This document shows, piece after piece, positions 39,001 through 51,229 of a stretch of DNA of 64,000 bases. Position 1 is the first letter of the stretch, and each line of letters begins with the position of its first letter. Under the pieces are notes generated by a model. It saw nothing but the letters and a program-made list of their open reading frames with translations, searched no databases and was not told the origin of the DNA. The stretch comes from Rhizophagus clarus (taxonomy: Eukaryota > Glomeromycota > Glomeromycetes > Glomerales > Glomeraceae), in NCBI GenBank assembly GCA_015698045.1, contig BLAL01000334.1, positions 434,001 through 498,000 on the forward strand. Reading direction: 5' to 3'. A program made the position numbers and the translations under genes.

Positions 39001-39825
39001 ATGGATGACGATTATGACTACGAACAAGTTCTCCAATACGAGAACGAAATCTATCAAGTTCATGAAGAGACGTCGGAAAGGTATTAAAACGCCAACTTTA
39101 CGCTTAGAATTTAATAACTCGAACTATAAGCTACTATTCTTTAAAATGTAGTGAAACCGAGTTGACAAATGCCTTAGCGCGAATATACTATGCGGTAAAT
39201 AACTCGGAAACCAATGTTTCAAATAATCAGGATGTAGCACCTAAGCATGAAGCCACTAAAACTGATAAAGTAGGCGATAATGGATCAAGATCACAAAAAA
39301 GCTTAAAGCAGGAATCGATTCATTTAGAGAGTGATGAAATGCCACATAAACGAAAAAGAATATCTTATGAAGACGACGATTATCCATCATATAGTAATGG
39401 ACAACAACGTGGGCAACGCTGCGTACTTTGTAAAGGGCATAACCATGATGAACGCACCTGTGAGAACATACGTTATCCCGACAATGATGAAGTAAGTAGT
39501 TTGTTATTCTTTGATATTTAAATATAAATGTGTATTTAATTTATTACAGTCAACTTGGAGATTATATAATAAGCAAGAAATAAAAGAACCCACGAGAAAC
39601 ATTAGATCTTATTGTTATAATTGTGCCGGAAATCACCTTGGACAAGTATGTTTTACTTCATATTATTAAACAAATTAATTTAAAGTTTATTAATATCATT
39701 AAATGTATTATCTCGGTAAGAATTGTCCTTCATTAATCAATTCTTCTTCATCATTCCGAAATGGTACGTGGTATATCATGAAGAGAATATTGCCAGGTGT
39801 GAGTGTCAAGAACCGATACAAATAA
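39001..39825 (+). CDS. Two-knuckle CCHC zinc protein, AIR/ZCCHC-like
   Basis: Four exons. It starts MDDDYDYEQVLQYENEIYQV, has a polar middle with an NLS-like HKRKRISYEDDD, then knuckle 1 RCVLCKGHNHDERTCE (C-x2-C-x4-H-x4-C). Knuckle 2, CYNCAGNHLGQNC, is split by the last intron and has only three residues between the second Cys and the His. The short C-terminal exon contains TWYIMKRILPG. Paired knuckles with an acidic N-terminus suggest a TRAMP-type Air1/Air2 RNA-surveillance subunit or another ZCCHC protein; with only two knuckles visible this stays tentative. The stop is at 39825. Confidence 0.7.
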
Positions 39826-41579
39826 ATATATATCTTTCTAACTACTTTTTCCGCATTTTTTTTATCATTACAGGTTCAGCTAATAACTTTTAGCGTATTT
39901 CTCGTTTGACATGTTTTTTTTTGTTTTAAGAATTGATTATTCACGCCATACATGTATATAATTAACTAATGTGTAAATAAGAACGAGTAAGTTACCACTA
40001 ACCCTAATGGATTAATTTTATATAATTATATATATAATATGCCGTAACTTTTACCGTTAGTTTTTCATTTACTATAATATTTATTAATTTTTCCATAAGA
40101 AATAATATATTATATATTTATATATGTATGTATTTATGCATATATACAGTATATATGTATATATATAATCTATATACTGATTACATACAATTATCTAATT
40201 TATGAAAGATAAGTTGTTTTGATTGATTGTATTCTGCAGGATTTTTTTTTCTATCAAAAAAAAAAAAAAAAAAAAAGACATTTCCTACCTTCAGGTCACA
40301 GGGTATGGATATTATCATGTCTATTTGTGACCCATCCATCTACTTTTTCAGTTGAAATTTCTTTCTTTCATAAGTAAACTTAACATTTTGATCCTAGATA
40401 TATATAATTATATTATAAATTTGCAAAATTTATAAGTTTCGCAACATAAGAAATCCCAATTTTTAGGAGGAAAAAATCTATTATTAATAATATTTTAATG
40501 TTTAAGATCAGATCGGAAGTCTATTTTTGTTATATCACCTATTTTTGAAATCACGCGTCTAACAGTTTATACAAGAAATAGAAAATAGAAAACATTGTAT
40601 AAACAAAACAATTCATCGTTTTCCGTAAATTATTGATCAGATTGGGTCATAAATATTTACTTTCAAAATATCTAACAAGAATCAAATATAATGTAAAATT
40701 TTATTATTCAAATTACTTCTTTAGTAAATTAACCAGAAAAATGTAATGCGAAATTTGCATAATGGGCAAGTGTAAATCAGAAAATTTTTTTTTAACATTT
40801 TATTTTACAAGCTTTATTTATATAAAATTATTTAACAGTGACGGGTTTTCTATGGATTTCTATGGATTTGTAAAATAGCCTCGATGAACCGGGTCTTCAA
40901 TAAATTGGAATTCTATTACTTCTATATACCGGAACGGATTATTATAGTACAATAATAAAATAAATAAAATTCCTTTTTTGGTTATGTCAACGTGTTCTTA
41001 TAATAAAGTTACTCATTTAAAAGTTAAAACCGGTTTAGCCGTTCAACTATTATCTGTACGTACGTACCCTGGAAATTACGTCATTGATTGCGTAATATCA
41101 GTCATTTTGTAGTATTGCAAGTACGCTATATTACGTTATATCGAACTCATACAAGCGAAACTTCTATATTAATTACAGTATATTATTATGGATAGTTTGC
41201 CTCAGATATAGATCGTCGTGGAATTCCAGCTCATCTCCTTTTTTTTACATGATTAATGTGATACAGATATACAAGAATTCTTGTGTAATACGTTCATAAT
41301 AGAATGAAAGATTTTTTGCTTACCAATTTATTTAGATAACAACTAATCTGTTATTAAATTCGTCAAAACAAGTTAGGTTGAAGAATATTGGCCAATCATT
41401 TCTTATTTTATGTGATACTAATTTTTTTTATTTATATCTTTCCCATTCAATGATAAATAAAGTTAAAAAAATATACATATAATATTTATACAAATGATTA
41501 TGATATGATTGTTTAATTATTATTATTATTATTTTTTTTTTTTTTTTTTTTTTTACAAATATCAAAAATCCCAAGCCAC
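39826..41579. other. Long AT-rich intergenic region, no gene
   Basis: About 1.75 kb with ATATAT-rich DNA (40020-40200), an A run near 40258-40275 and a T run near 41530-41554. No recognisable coding frame, RNA gene or element ends found. Confidence 0.5.
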
Positions 41580-42868
41580 TTAATCAATACTTATTCTTCT
41601 AGAAAGACGAGCACTTTGAACTTCAGCAATTTTACTAGCTCTTTTCGATTTTTTCTGTGAATCACTAGGAGCTAAATTATTATTCTCAGTATAACCGTTA
41701 TAACCATTATAACCGTTATAACCAAGATATTCGCTATTAAAACTATTTTGGCGATTTTGATTATGATTATTTTGATTAATTTCTGGTACATTTTGATCTT
41801 GGCCAGGTAAACCATAAGCAGCAAATATATAGAGTCCTTGCATCATATTTTTAAAACATTTGACCGCATAAAAAATTGTAGCTAATACCAAACAAATTGT
41901 AGTAGCCAAAAAGAATGATAAAAGACGTCTAGTAAATTCATAAGGATCATATCCACCATCTGTATGTTGTGATATATTAATACTAATTAAGCGATAAACC
42001 ATATAAATCAAAGAAAGTGCTAACAGATTTATAACACAAAGTAAAATATATTTGCTTTCTTGCATAATAGAATACCATGCCATCAATAACATTATAGTCC
42101 CAACAAAGAAAATTATTATTGTTTCCGCAATGGAATTAGAATATCCAATACTTTGTGATGGAATAAGTTGTATAGCATATGCTCCAATGAAAAATATATC
42201 TAATTTAATTAAAGTTTGTAATATCGATAGTGATCGGAATGCGTCCCGAACTTTTACATCAGCTGAGTATGTTCTATAAACTTCCCATCCAAATTCTCTC
42301 GTTAATTTAAATGATAATGCTGCTAAATATCCAGAGAAGGCTGTAACTATTCCAATTATTACATATTCTAACGGTCTCATTCTTTTTATAAAAAATTGTC
42401 TTGTGAATTCTGCTGTCGGGAACTTGCTAGGATCTTGTGGTATAAACGTTGCATTTTCAGTTCCAACATCTTCTAATATCATATGTTGATAAAGTTGTAC
42501 TCCAGCATAGACAAGTGAGAGAATATTATACAAAACCAAAGCTATTAACTGCATTGAATTCTTTCTCCATAATGCATCGACACATAATAAAACTTGAAAA
42601 GCAAGCGATAATATGAATCTATTAAAAGAATTTTTTTTTTTTTTAGTTAAATGAAAAGAAAGTTTTAATTGATATTTCAACAATCAACTTACATTGCATG
42701 ATATATTAAATCGGCTTCGGATATACCATCTCCTCGTCGGTCAAGATTAAATTGGTCAACGAAAGTATGATGAAAATAAACCACTAATATTTCTAGCGAG
42801 GTTAATATTATTGCATATAATATTACTGAAACTAATGCGACTATTCCTGTAAAGGATAATTTTACCAT
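41580..42868 (-). CDS. Multi-pass Golgi membrane protein, UPF0658-like
   Basis: Two exons (42868-42693 and 42618-41580) join to a protein starting MVKLSFTGIVALVSVILYAI. I count about eight hydrophobic helices: residues near 8-30, FILSLAFQVLLCVDAL, LIALVLYNILSLVYA, EYVIIGIVTAFSGYLAALS, IKLDIFFIGAYAIQL, TIIIFFVGTIMLLMAWYS, ILLCVINLLALSLIYMV and LLSFFLATTICLVLATI. The pieces KLTREFGWEVYRTYSADV and LIKLDIFFIGAY resemble the fungal UPF0658 Golgi apparatus membrane proteins. The cytosolic tail has three tandem YNG units and a basic end. No enzymatic motif is visible; the molecular role is unknown. Confidence 0.72.
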
Positions 42869-44943
42869 GATAAAAATTTTAAGAAAAAAAAAATTTTTTT
42901 TTTAATTTCGTATTTAAAAGAAAAAAGGAAAAAAAAAGGGGCGGAAAAAAAAAGTTTTTTCAAAAGAGAAATTTCTTTTTCATGGATTTAATTTATATTT
43001 TCAGCCCTGAAATTTGCTTGGCTAAATGATTGTCGATATCTTAATAGGACAAGCGCATATTTTGGTTATTATTATTCTTGTTTTTTCGATCTAACTAAAA
43101 ATCAATATTTGTGTTGCTTCCAGCGGAGTTATCTCGCTGTATCACGAATGATTATTATAAAAATGAAAAAGTATAAATTTGATAACCAATATCCTTAAAA
43201 TGCTAACTATGACTAATTCATAATCAGCCCAAAATAATGCACATCACCTAAAAATAGAAAATTTCACAGGAAATATTTTTCTATTAGATTATCTATTATT
43301 AATTTCGGAAATTTTAATTTTTAGCAAATGCCAGGTTGTAATGTAAATAAGAGAACAAAAAAATTCGTTCGATAATAGAACATGAAATAACAATTGATTA
43401 TTACCTAATAATAAGAATATTGTTCATACTGTACTTAACTTTAATATTCTAATAAAGAAGTTCATCATACAAGTGAATTACTTTTGTATATAAAGTTACT
43501 TTTTAAAACTAAATTTTAATGTTTTTAAACTGTTATTTTTAATAAATTTCTAAACTTTTAAATTGTTTTTAGTTTATTTGCCTCTTTTAATAAAATTTTT
43601 TATTTTTTTTCAAATTTTAATAATAATCAATTTTAAATTTATATAATTTATCAGAGTTTTAAAAACTTTTTTTTACCATTATTATAATCAAAAAGTTTAA
43701 TGCAAAAAAATTTTTACTTTATTAATAAATACTTGTTATTTTTTATATTTTTATAAGTAAATTAAGTAAATTATTTTTTATTAGCTTTAATAAATTTTTT
43801 TATTTCATTTAAATTTTATTTTAAAGTATAAATTTGATTTATTTATTTAATTTTAATAATATTTAGTTATTTTTTACAAATTAAATTCAAAATATTCTAA
43901 ATTGCAAATTTTATAGTTTATATAAATTATAAATAGCTTGAATTAATTTGATTTTAATTAAATTATTACAGATTAATTTATATATAAATTAAATAAAAAA
44001 AATATTTCTATACTTTAAATTAAATTATATTACTTTTATATATAAATTATTCAATTATTATATAAATATATATAAACTTATAAGAGTAAATTTATTTATT
44101 ATAAGAAGACAATAAAAATTATATATAAATTATATAAAATAAAAAATTTGAATTTAAAAAAATTATTTTTTAACTATAAAAACAAATTTATATTTACTTA
44201 ATTTTAATTTTAATCCTAATCCTAATTCTAATCTAATTCTAATTAATCTTATTCTAACCTTTACTTAATTCTAATCTTGCTAATACTAAACTTAATTCAA
44301 ACCCTTAACTTTAATTTCTATTATTTTCATTAAAAATTTTTAAATATTTAATAGTAAATCTAAAATTTTTAATACCATTAATTAAATTTATAATATTTTT
44401 AAAATCTAATAAAAAAAATATATTAAATATTTTTAAATCAAATAAGTAAAAAAATTAAATAAAAATATTTCACTTTTTTTTTATATTAACTTTTAAAATC
44501 TAGATTATATAAAAAGCTTATTATTTCTAAAAAAAAATGAAAAATAAAATATTAAAAATATTTTTTTCTTTTTTATTATATACAGTCATCCCTTTTTACA
44601 ATGAATCTTAATATAATAAAGTCGTCAAGTCCAGGCTTAGCCTAGGATAAGATGACTCTGTCATCTCTAATACATCTCCCTTTCGTGAGAATCCATACCA
44701 TATCACCCATCCAGTTAGGCTCCAGCGCTTTATGACACGTCTCTAACAATACTATAGAAAAATACTATATTCACTGATACAACCTTCTACATATACTCCT
44801 CATACCAACTTCATACCAGTTATCGTACCAGAAAACATATCAAATAACCATCAAAATCACGAAATAAAAGCAAAATCATATACAACAATGATATGGTACA
44901 ATGGTACAAAGACAATTCCCAAAAATACTATCCAACTCTAAAA
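42869..44943. other. Extremely AT-rich DNA without genes
   Basis: From about 43480 to 44580 nearly all bases are A or T. A degenerate 6-bp pattern (CCTAAT/TCTAAT) lies near 44210-44290. A less AT-rich island at about 44581-44760 starts TACAGTCATCCC, like one Tc1/mariner terminus, but I found no matching inverse end. No coding frame. Confidence 0.5.
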
Positions 44944-46315
44944 GGATCCCAAACAATATATATATATAGGTCAGATGAAAATTTCAAAATTTACTATGAT
45001 AAATAAGCAAATTATTTTAAGTTTTGCTAAGCAAACTCTTATTATAACCTTTGAATTTTTTATTCTGCTAAGCAATTTTTTTTCTGACATATATAACTTT
45101 ATTTAAGTATAAAAAGATAATTTAATTATAATAAATATATATATAGTAATAGTAAATTAATTTTTTATATCATTGCAAAAAAAAATTGTAAAATTTATTC
45201 ACTAAATATTAATAAATTAACAATATAAAATGATATACCAACTTCAGAATTTTTAATTTTAAGTAATATTAATATAATATTAATATACTATTGCTATTTT
45301 AAAAATAATTTTAAAATTTGGAATTTTTTATAAATATTATTATATTTAGATTTATAAAAATTAAAATATAAATTATTGTCAACCCTTCTAAACAACTTCT
45401 TAAAGTTAACAAGTTGATTTAAAATAAAAAAAATTATACTTTAAAATTAAAATCATTTAAATGATAAATAATTAAAAGTACAAATATTAGTTGCATTTTA
45501 CGAATATTAATCTAATTATCCTAAAAGTTTTACTGTAAATAGATTCGACCTTGCTGAACAACTTTACTTAAGCAAAAAAAGATAATTTTATTTGACTAAA
45601 GTGGTAAAATCATGCTCTAAAGTTGCAAAATAGATTTTCGCAAAAAAATTAATAATACAAAAATAGTCAATACTTCACAAATATTAGTCCAATCATTATA
45701 AAAATTTACATATAGGTAGATTCGACATCACTGAACAATTTTTTAAACATAAAAAGTAATTTCATTTGACCAAAGTGATGTTATTACATCCTGTACTATT
45801 TAAAAAATATAATTATCTTCACAAATATTATACTTAAAATCATAAAAATTGAAATACAAATATTTTTTACACTTCTAAACAATTTATTTAAATATAAAAA
45901 GGTAATTTCATTTGTCTAAAATTCATTTTATATATGAGTAAAATTAGCAAACAAAAAATAAAAATATGAGAATATTATTATAAAAACATGATTTTTTTTA
46001 TAAATATTAAATACAATATTGTGTTTATAAAATTAAAATATGTAAAGTAATAGAAAAGAAGTATCAGTTTAAAAAAATTTTTTGTAAAAAATTTTTTTGA
46101 TATACGTATGAAATTAAAATTTTCTCTATATATAAAAATCTTTGTTATACAAATAAGGAGTGAGCTGAAATAAAATAAGTTTAGCTATGTATTTAAATAT
46201 CTAACCAACTAAAAATTTTATATTAAAATAAGCAAATAAAAGTCTTATATAGGGTTTTTTTTATATGATCATTAAGCAAACTCAAATCTAATATATTTAT
46301 ATATTGTTTGGGATT
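44944..46315. repeat. Possible element with inverted ends and internal degenerate tandem repeats
   Basis: GGATCCCAAACAATATATA at 44944 recurs in inverse orientation at 46297-46315 with one or two changes. Inside, a motif of the form GAACAA-TTTA...ATAAAAAG-TAATTT-ATTTG-CTAAAGTG recurs roughly every 150-190 bp (about 45090, 45390, 45560, 45740 and 45880). It may be an old AT-rich non-autonomous element or satellite. No coding capacity. Confidence 0.45.
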
Positions 46316-46904
46316 CAATTCCAAACACAATATATATATATACCTATATATAATGCTATAAATATAAAACTTTTTGGAAAAATTCTATACCCTAATGACC
46401 TGACTCACTTCAGACCCTAGAAGTATCAATTTTACATTTCTAAAGCCTTCAGAAAGCTAATTTCATCATTGATTAGGGTATAAAGAGTGGTTAGAATTTG
46501 GTTACAGAAGAAATCCTGCTCGTTATATCAAAATATTGGGTATGATATATAGTACCTGGTATGAACTCCTATATATACTTCTTATACAATTATCAGTAAT
46601 CTTCAACTAGCTATGTCTAAGAGGTGGCTATATTGCAGGACCTGCTCGTACCTAGGTGTATCAACCTTGGGCTATGCTCAAGAGATGACTATATTGTAAA
46701 TCTACCCATAAATACCATATCTAAAAAAAAATTGTAATTAAACATAGTCAATATATAGGTATCTAAAAAAATAAATTGAACAAAGCCTATACTAAAGTAT
46801 CTAACTAACAATAAGTAACCAAAGCCAATCACACAAAGTATCTCATGATCAATTTTTCTTAGCCATACCTACTCAAAAATATAATAACCAAACTTTTAGA
46901 AAGT
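46316..46904. other. Spacer with short imperfect duplication
   Basis: Two similar stretches, near 46610 (CTATGTCTAAGAGGTGGCTA) and 46672 (CTATGCTCAAGAGATGACTA), form an imperfect direct repeat. No gene recognised; it might hold further decayed upstream sequence of the helicase relic. Confidence 0.4.
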
Positions 46905-49097
46905 ACTTATATTTAGCTAAGTCTTTTTAAGAGCTTGTACTTACTAAAGAGTATCTGATAAATTACTTTGCATGTAGTGATATAAATGTATATAAGTGGT
47001 TTCCAAAAAATCAAGTTTTCAAGCATTATCCTTGAAAAATTGCTGAAGATTTTTTTATTTAAAAAGATGTTATAGAATTTAAAGATAATAAAGAAAAGAT
47101 AGTTGGTATATTTGATATTCAGGTTTGGTTTTTTAGAAATACCCATTTTTTATTCCTCAAGTGAACCAATTTCAGCCTAAAATATATCATGATACAAATG
47201 GTGGATACTGTATCAATGAATTTACTGGCTTTCTCCATCCTAATCTACTTCCATTTCATGAATTTAGCCAAGAAATTTGCAATCAAGTAAAGCTAATTAT
47301 CAATCATATAGAAGAAGTACTTTGTTCATCAGATAAAAGGCAAGTTTACTATATAAAAAATCTGATCATGTGTATTGCTATTAGCTAAAAAATGCAAAAA
47401 ATAATATTTCTATACTCAGGTTCAGGAACAAGTAAAACAATGCTTATATAGTTTCTTCGTGAAAAAGTTCTTGGCCAAAAAATTACTATGAAAACTGCAA
47501 ATGAACAAATTATTACTGGGCAGTTTAATAAAGAGCTAAAAGGTAAGTGCTTATTAATTTTAGAAGAAATGTCTAATTTCAAATCTACAGACTGGATTAC
47601 TTTTACAAATCGCTTTAAAGACTTTATAGATAGCGATACTCTAAGGGGCGTGCCAGAAATCAGCTGATTTAATAGGGGGGTGGGGGTTAACCTAAAAATC
47701 AGGTTCCTATAATTGGCTATAAATTATATAATATATATAATATATTATTACTATTTATATATTAAAATAGTTTTTTGCAATTATCTTACCATCTAATAGC
47801 TCAATTTATCTAAACTTTTTTTTTATTTTATAGGGTTTATTAAAAGCTATAAAACAAAAAAAAATATTTATAAAATTGGATAACTAGATCACCAGTTAAT
47901 TATATAAATATAATTACATATATTATTATATATTTTTTTAACCAATCAAAATGTGATCAGGTAGAAGGTGAGGGGTAAGGACTACTAATTGAAGGAAATC
48001 AGCTGATTTCTGATACGCTCCTAATGATAGAAGAAAAGTATAGAACACCCTATCCTATTACCAATATTACGAATCTAATCATTAATAGTAATAATAATAA
48101 GACTATTTGACTAGATAGAAATGACAGAAGATATTTAATTCCAGATATCTTAGAAAAGTATGATGTTAATAATGGTATTAGTATGGACCACTACTATGCT
48201 CCATTAGATTCGACTATAAAAGATCCAGAAGTTGGTAAAGCCTTTTATTCCTATATATTAGAATATGTAAAGCTTAATCCAGATTTTAATGAACGTAAAA
48301 TTCCTATGATAAAAACCAAATTAATGATGGTAAATAAGAATAACAATAAAGTTCATGAATTCATTAAAGAAAATTATGTAATTTGGCATAGAAATCTAGA
48401 TGAATCCTCATCCATATTATATCACAATTTTAAAGCTTGGTTTGCTACATATGCTAGTTCTAATAAAAAACCTCACACTGTACAGGAATTTACTTATACA
48501 TTAGAAGAGCTTGAAATAAAAGCTAAACAAAAGAGAATTGAAGATCAAAAAGCTGGTAAAAGTCTTTAATAGTATTCAGCTACATATACTGAAATTTATA
48601 CTATATTTATGAAAAAGAATATGATAAACGAAGTTGAAAACATTAAAGTACCTGAAGGTTATGAAGAATCTGAAGTTCTTATAGAAATTCCATCTGAAAG
48701 GCTTTCAAATTCTGTTTATGAGCAAGAGAAGGTAATATCTGAATAAGAGGAGATAGAAGACTTGATATCATCTGAACCCACTGCTTCAGAATCTGTTAAA
48801 AACTTAATAGATAACTTCATAATAGAACTAAATGATCTTATACCATCTTTAGCTAAGTCAAAGCTAGAGCAAGAATCAAAGGTAGAACTAGAACCATGTG
48901 AAATACCTGATCTTTCTAACCTGTCTATATTACAAGAAGTATCAAAACCAGCTCAAAAAGCACTCTGTAACAATCCTGATTCTATACCTAAAATGAATAT
49001 TACCAAATATTGGGAATGGGTAGATAGGACCCCGGATATTACTAATACAACTCATAATCATGAAAAAAAGCAAATTGATGTGAAATTTAAAAGCTAA
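46905..49097 (+). pseudogene. Decayed NrS-1/D5-like SF3 primase-helicase gene
   Basis: Frames on the plus strand line up with the helicase domain typical of NrS-1/D5-type replicative helicases (DUF5906 group): YHDTNGGYCINEFTGFLHP, HIEEVLCSSDKRQVYYIKN, a Walker A LYSGSGTSKTM in which the Gly before Lys is Ser, QFNKELKGK and Walker B LLILEEMS. It is broken by stops at 47386, 47449, 48108, 48567, 48570 and 48744, by an apparent frame change near 47140, and by a MITE at 47645-48021. Ignoring the MITE, the frame resumes exactly on the other side. Such genes are found in large DNA viruses, phages and plasmids and are scattered in some fungal genomes. A viral or mobile origin is inference; the host of the donor is unknown. 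It cannot make a functional enzyme. Confidence 0.75.
47645..48021. mobile_element. PIF/Harbinger-type MITE, copy 1
   Basis: 377 bp with inverted ends (left GGGGCGTGCCAGAAATCAGC, right inverse GGAGCGTATCAGAAATCAGC) and a 3-bp TAA duplication (47642-47644, 48022-48024). The ends continue into CAGCTGATTT. A 3-bp TWA target and G-rich ends fit PIF/Harbinger. It sits inside the decayed helicase gene and has no coding frame. A longer relative lies at 54570-55132. Confidence 0.82.
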
Positions 49098-49720
49098 AAA
49101 ACATGTTTTTTGCAATTTTCTCGTTAACCAGTGATCCAAATTGGATGATCTTTTTTTTAAATGTAGCTCTTAATAAGATCTACAAAATAAAAAAAGTTTA
49201 TCGAAATTGGTTGGATAGATAGCGAGATATCCTTAAAAAACTAAAAGAGCAAATTGGCTTAATTTTGAGAAAAATAGGTAAAAAAAAAATGTGAGTTATT
49301 TTAGTAATGTCTGGGGTCCTGGGTAGTTAGACATAAACATGACTATGTAAAACCTTGATATAAAACACAGGTCAAAAGCTAATAAATTAGGCATATGTTC
49401 TATTAATAACTGTTAAATTAATAGGTTAGCCAAAATTTAGTAATTAATAGGATATATGCCTGATTGGTAACTATATAAAAATTTAGGTTAGCCGAATTGA
49501 TTATATTTTTTAATTTGAATAAATTAAGTAATAATTCAATAGTTATCATTCAGTTTGATATATAATTATTACTACCTGTAAAATTGAATTTAATTAGTAT
49601 ATACCGATTGATGCTTATCAGACTAATGGTTTAATAATATTATATTATATTAAATTTTCAAATTTTTTTATTATGAATTTTTTGACTCTAAAATGAAGAC
49701 TGTAATTAATTACAAGATTA
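49098..49720. other. Intergenic spacer before the Tc1 element
   Basis: AT-rich; TTAATAGGTTAGCC-like stretches recur near 49400-49490 and resemble sequence near 54200-54340. No gene seen. Confidence 0.4.
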
Positions 49721-50972
49721 CAGTCACGGACATAAATTTCCTTACCCCCACCATTCAAAAAATTAATAATAAACAAAAAAAAATTTTTTTTTTATTATAA
49801 AGTACAAAATGAACCCTGATCACTAATACATAGTAAAGTTCCCTCCCGCTTTTATTAACGCCGTAACCCTCCTTTCCATACTGTTAACAAGATTTTTAGC
49901 TAAATCTTCTGATAATTGGTTCCACTCTCTTGCTAATTGCGCCTTCAATATCCTAGTTGTATTAATTTTTTTTTTTGATATTTTGATTTTTAAGAGTTGC
50001 CACACATTCTCAATTGGATTTTGGTCAGGAGACATAGATGGCCAAGGCAATACGGTCACTTCATTTTCTTCTTTCCACTTTTTACAAATTTTTGAACGGT
50101 GCTTGGGATCATTGTCTTCCTGCAAGATCCAATCTATGCTATCTATACCAAAAAGCTCGCAGGCAGAGGGTATAAGTCCCCTTTCATAAATACTACACAT
50201 AAAAAGGGCATCCAAGTTTCGCTCAAAGCAAATTAGCTTACCAAATCCTTGTGCTGAAAAACAACCCCATACGTGAACCTTTTGTGGATGCTTGACCGAA
50301 CAGAACACTTTTCGTCTTCCAGTGAACTGCCAAACCTTTCTATTTGACTGAAATAATTGAAAGGTACTTTCATCAGTAAAAATAACTTTATTCCAATCAA
50401 AATTTTTATGTTTTTTTGCCCACTTCAACCGTTTAATTCTGTGTTGCTCAGAAAGCAAAGGTTTTGAGATTTCTTTCACAAATTTACCTCCAGACTCAAC
50501 AAGACGACGCCTAATTGTTCTTGAACTAACCGTCACATCTTTCTTTTCAAGTTTTTGTTGAATTTCGGTACTGGTAATATCATGTTTTTTCTTTGCCATC
50601 TTCACAATTTGGTTATCCTGTGCCTTGGTTGTGGTGCGAGGTCGACCTGGCCTTTGTTTATCAGTTAAATCCTTGTCTTGACGATATTGTTAGACCCAAT
50701 AAGCTACAGTAGGCTTACTACACTTGATATAAGATGCTATTTTTCCATAGCCCCACTTCGGACCTTCTGGATGTTCATGTAAAAAAATTATTTCATATCG
50801 TTTATTAAGAGAAAGAGTCATTTTTTGTGGCTAAAATTCACCGATCATCTAACTCCTGATTTATATATTGTACGAACCTATAATTTTGCAGATGATCAAG
50901 ATTATCATTCATCTTTAATCATATGAATTTTCGGAAAATATAGGGGTCAGGAGAGTTATGACCACGACTGTA
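49721..50972 (-). mobile_element. Tc1/mariner element, near-complete
   Basis: The left end CAGTCACGGACATAAATTTC and the inverse right end CAGTCGTGGTCATAACTCTC share a roughly 30-bp imperfect inverted repeat ending near CCTTACCCCC/CCTGACCCCT. They are flanked by TA (49719-49720 and 50973-50974). Total 1252 bp, the usual size. It encodes one transposase on the minus strand, so the element is structurally complete but coding-defective. Confidence 0.92.
49823..50821 (-). pseudogene. Tc1-type transposase with one premature stop
   Basis: A 333-codon frame starts MTLSLNKRYEIIFLHEHPEG with a helix-turn-helix (GKIASYIKCSKPTVAYWV) and a GRPR box (RPGRPRTTT). It is interrupted by TAA at codon 44 (50690-50692). 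From 50605 onward it is open: a second HTH (VSSRTIRRRL), then the catalytic triad as D in VIFTDESTF, D in LQEDNDPKH and E in SPDQNPIENVW, a D-D-34-E arrangement. It ends AGGNFTMY, close to the left terminus. Except for that stop no damage is seen, so the insertion is young. The internal ATG at 50605 could still give a protein lacking the first DNA-binding helix set. Confidence 0.92.
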
Positions 50973-51229
50973 AAATAAGTTACGAGGATCAACCTGATTT
51001 TTTATTAAACAAACAGTCACTAATAGATTTATGCACATTGTGATATTTTTATTTATTGTTTTATTGCAATGTTCAAATCTATTTTATTGTAAATTATTTG
51101 TAGTTAAAAGTTCTACTGTAACATTTCTCTATATTTTAACATTTCTTAGCATAACAAACAGAAATCCAATTAGAGAAATGATAGTTAACATTAATGTTTT
51201 CAATTAACTGACAAAAATAAAAGTAAATT
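50973..51229. other. Spacer left of the minus-oriented intron-like array
   Basis: AT-rich. It may contain further decayed units of the neighbouring array: ATTTCTCTAATTGGATTTCTG on the minus strand near 51150-51170 resembles its pre-acceptor sequence. No gene. Confidence 0.4.

Noticed and set aside
44581..44600. TACAGTCATCCC as the end of a Tc1/mariner element.
   Set aside because: No inverse partner terminus was found in the window, so an element cannot be drawn.
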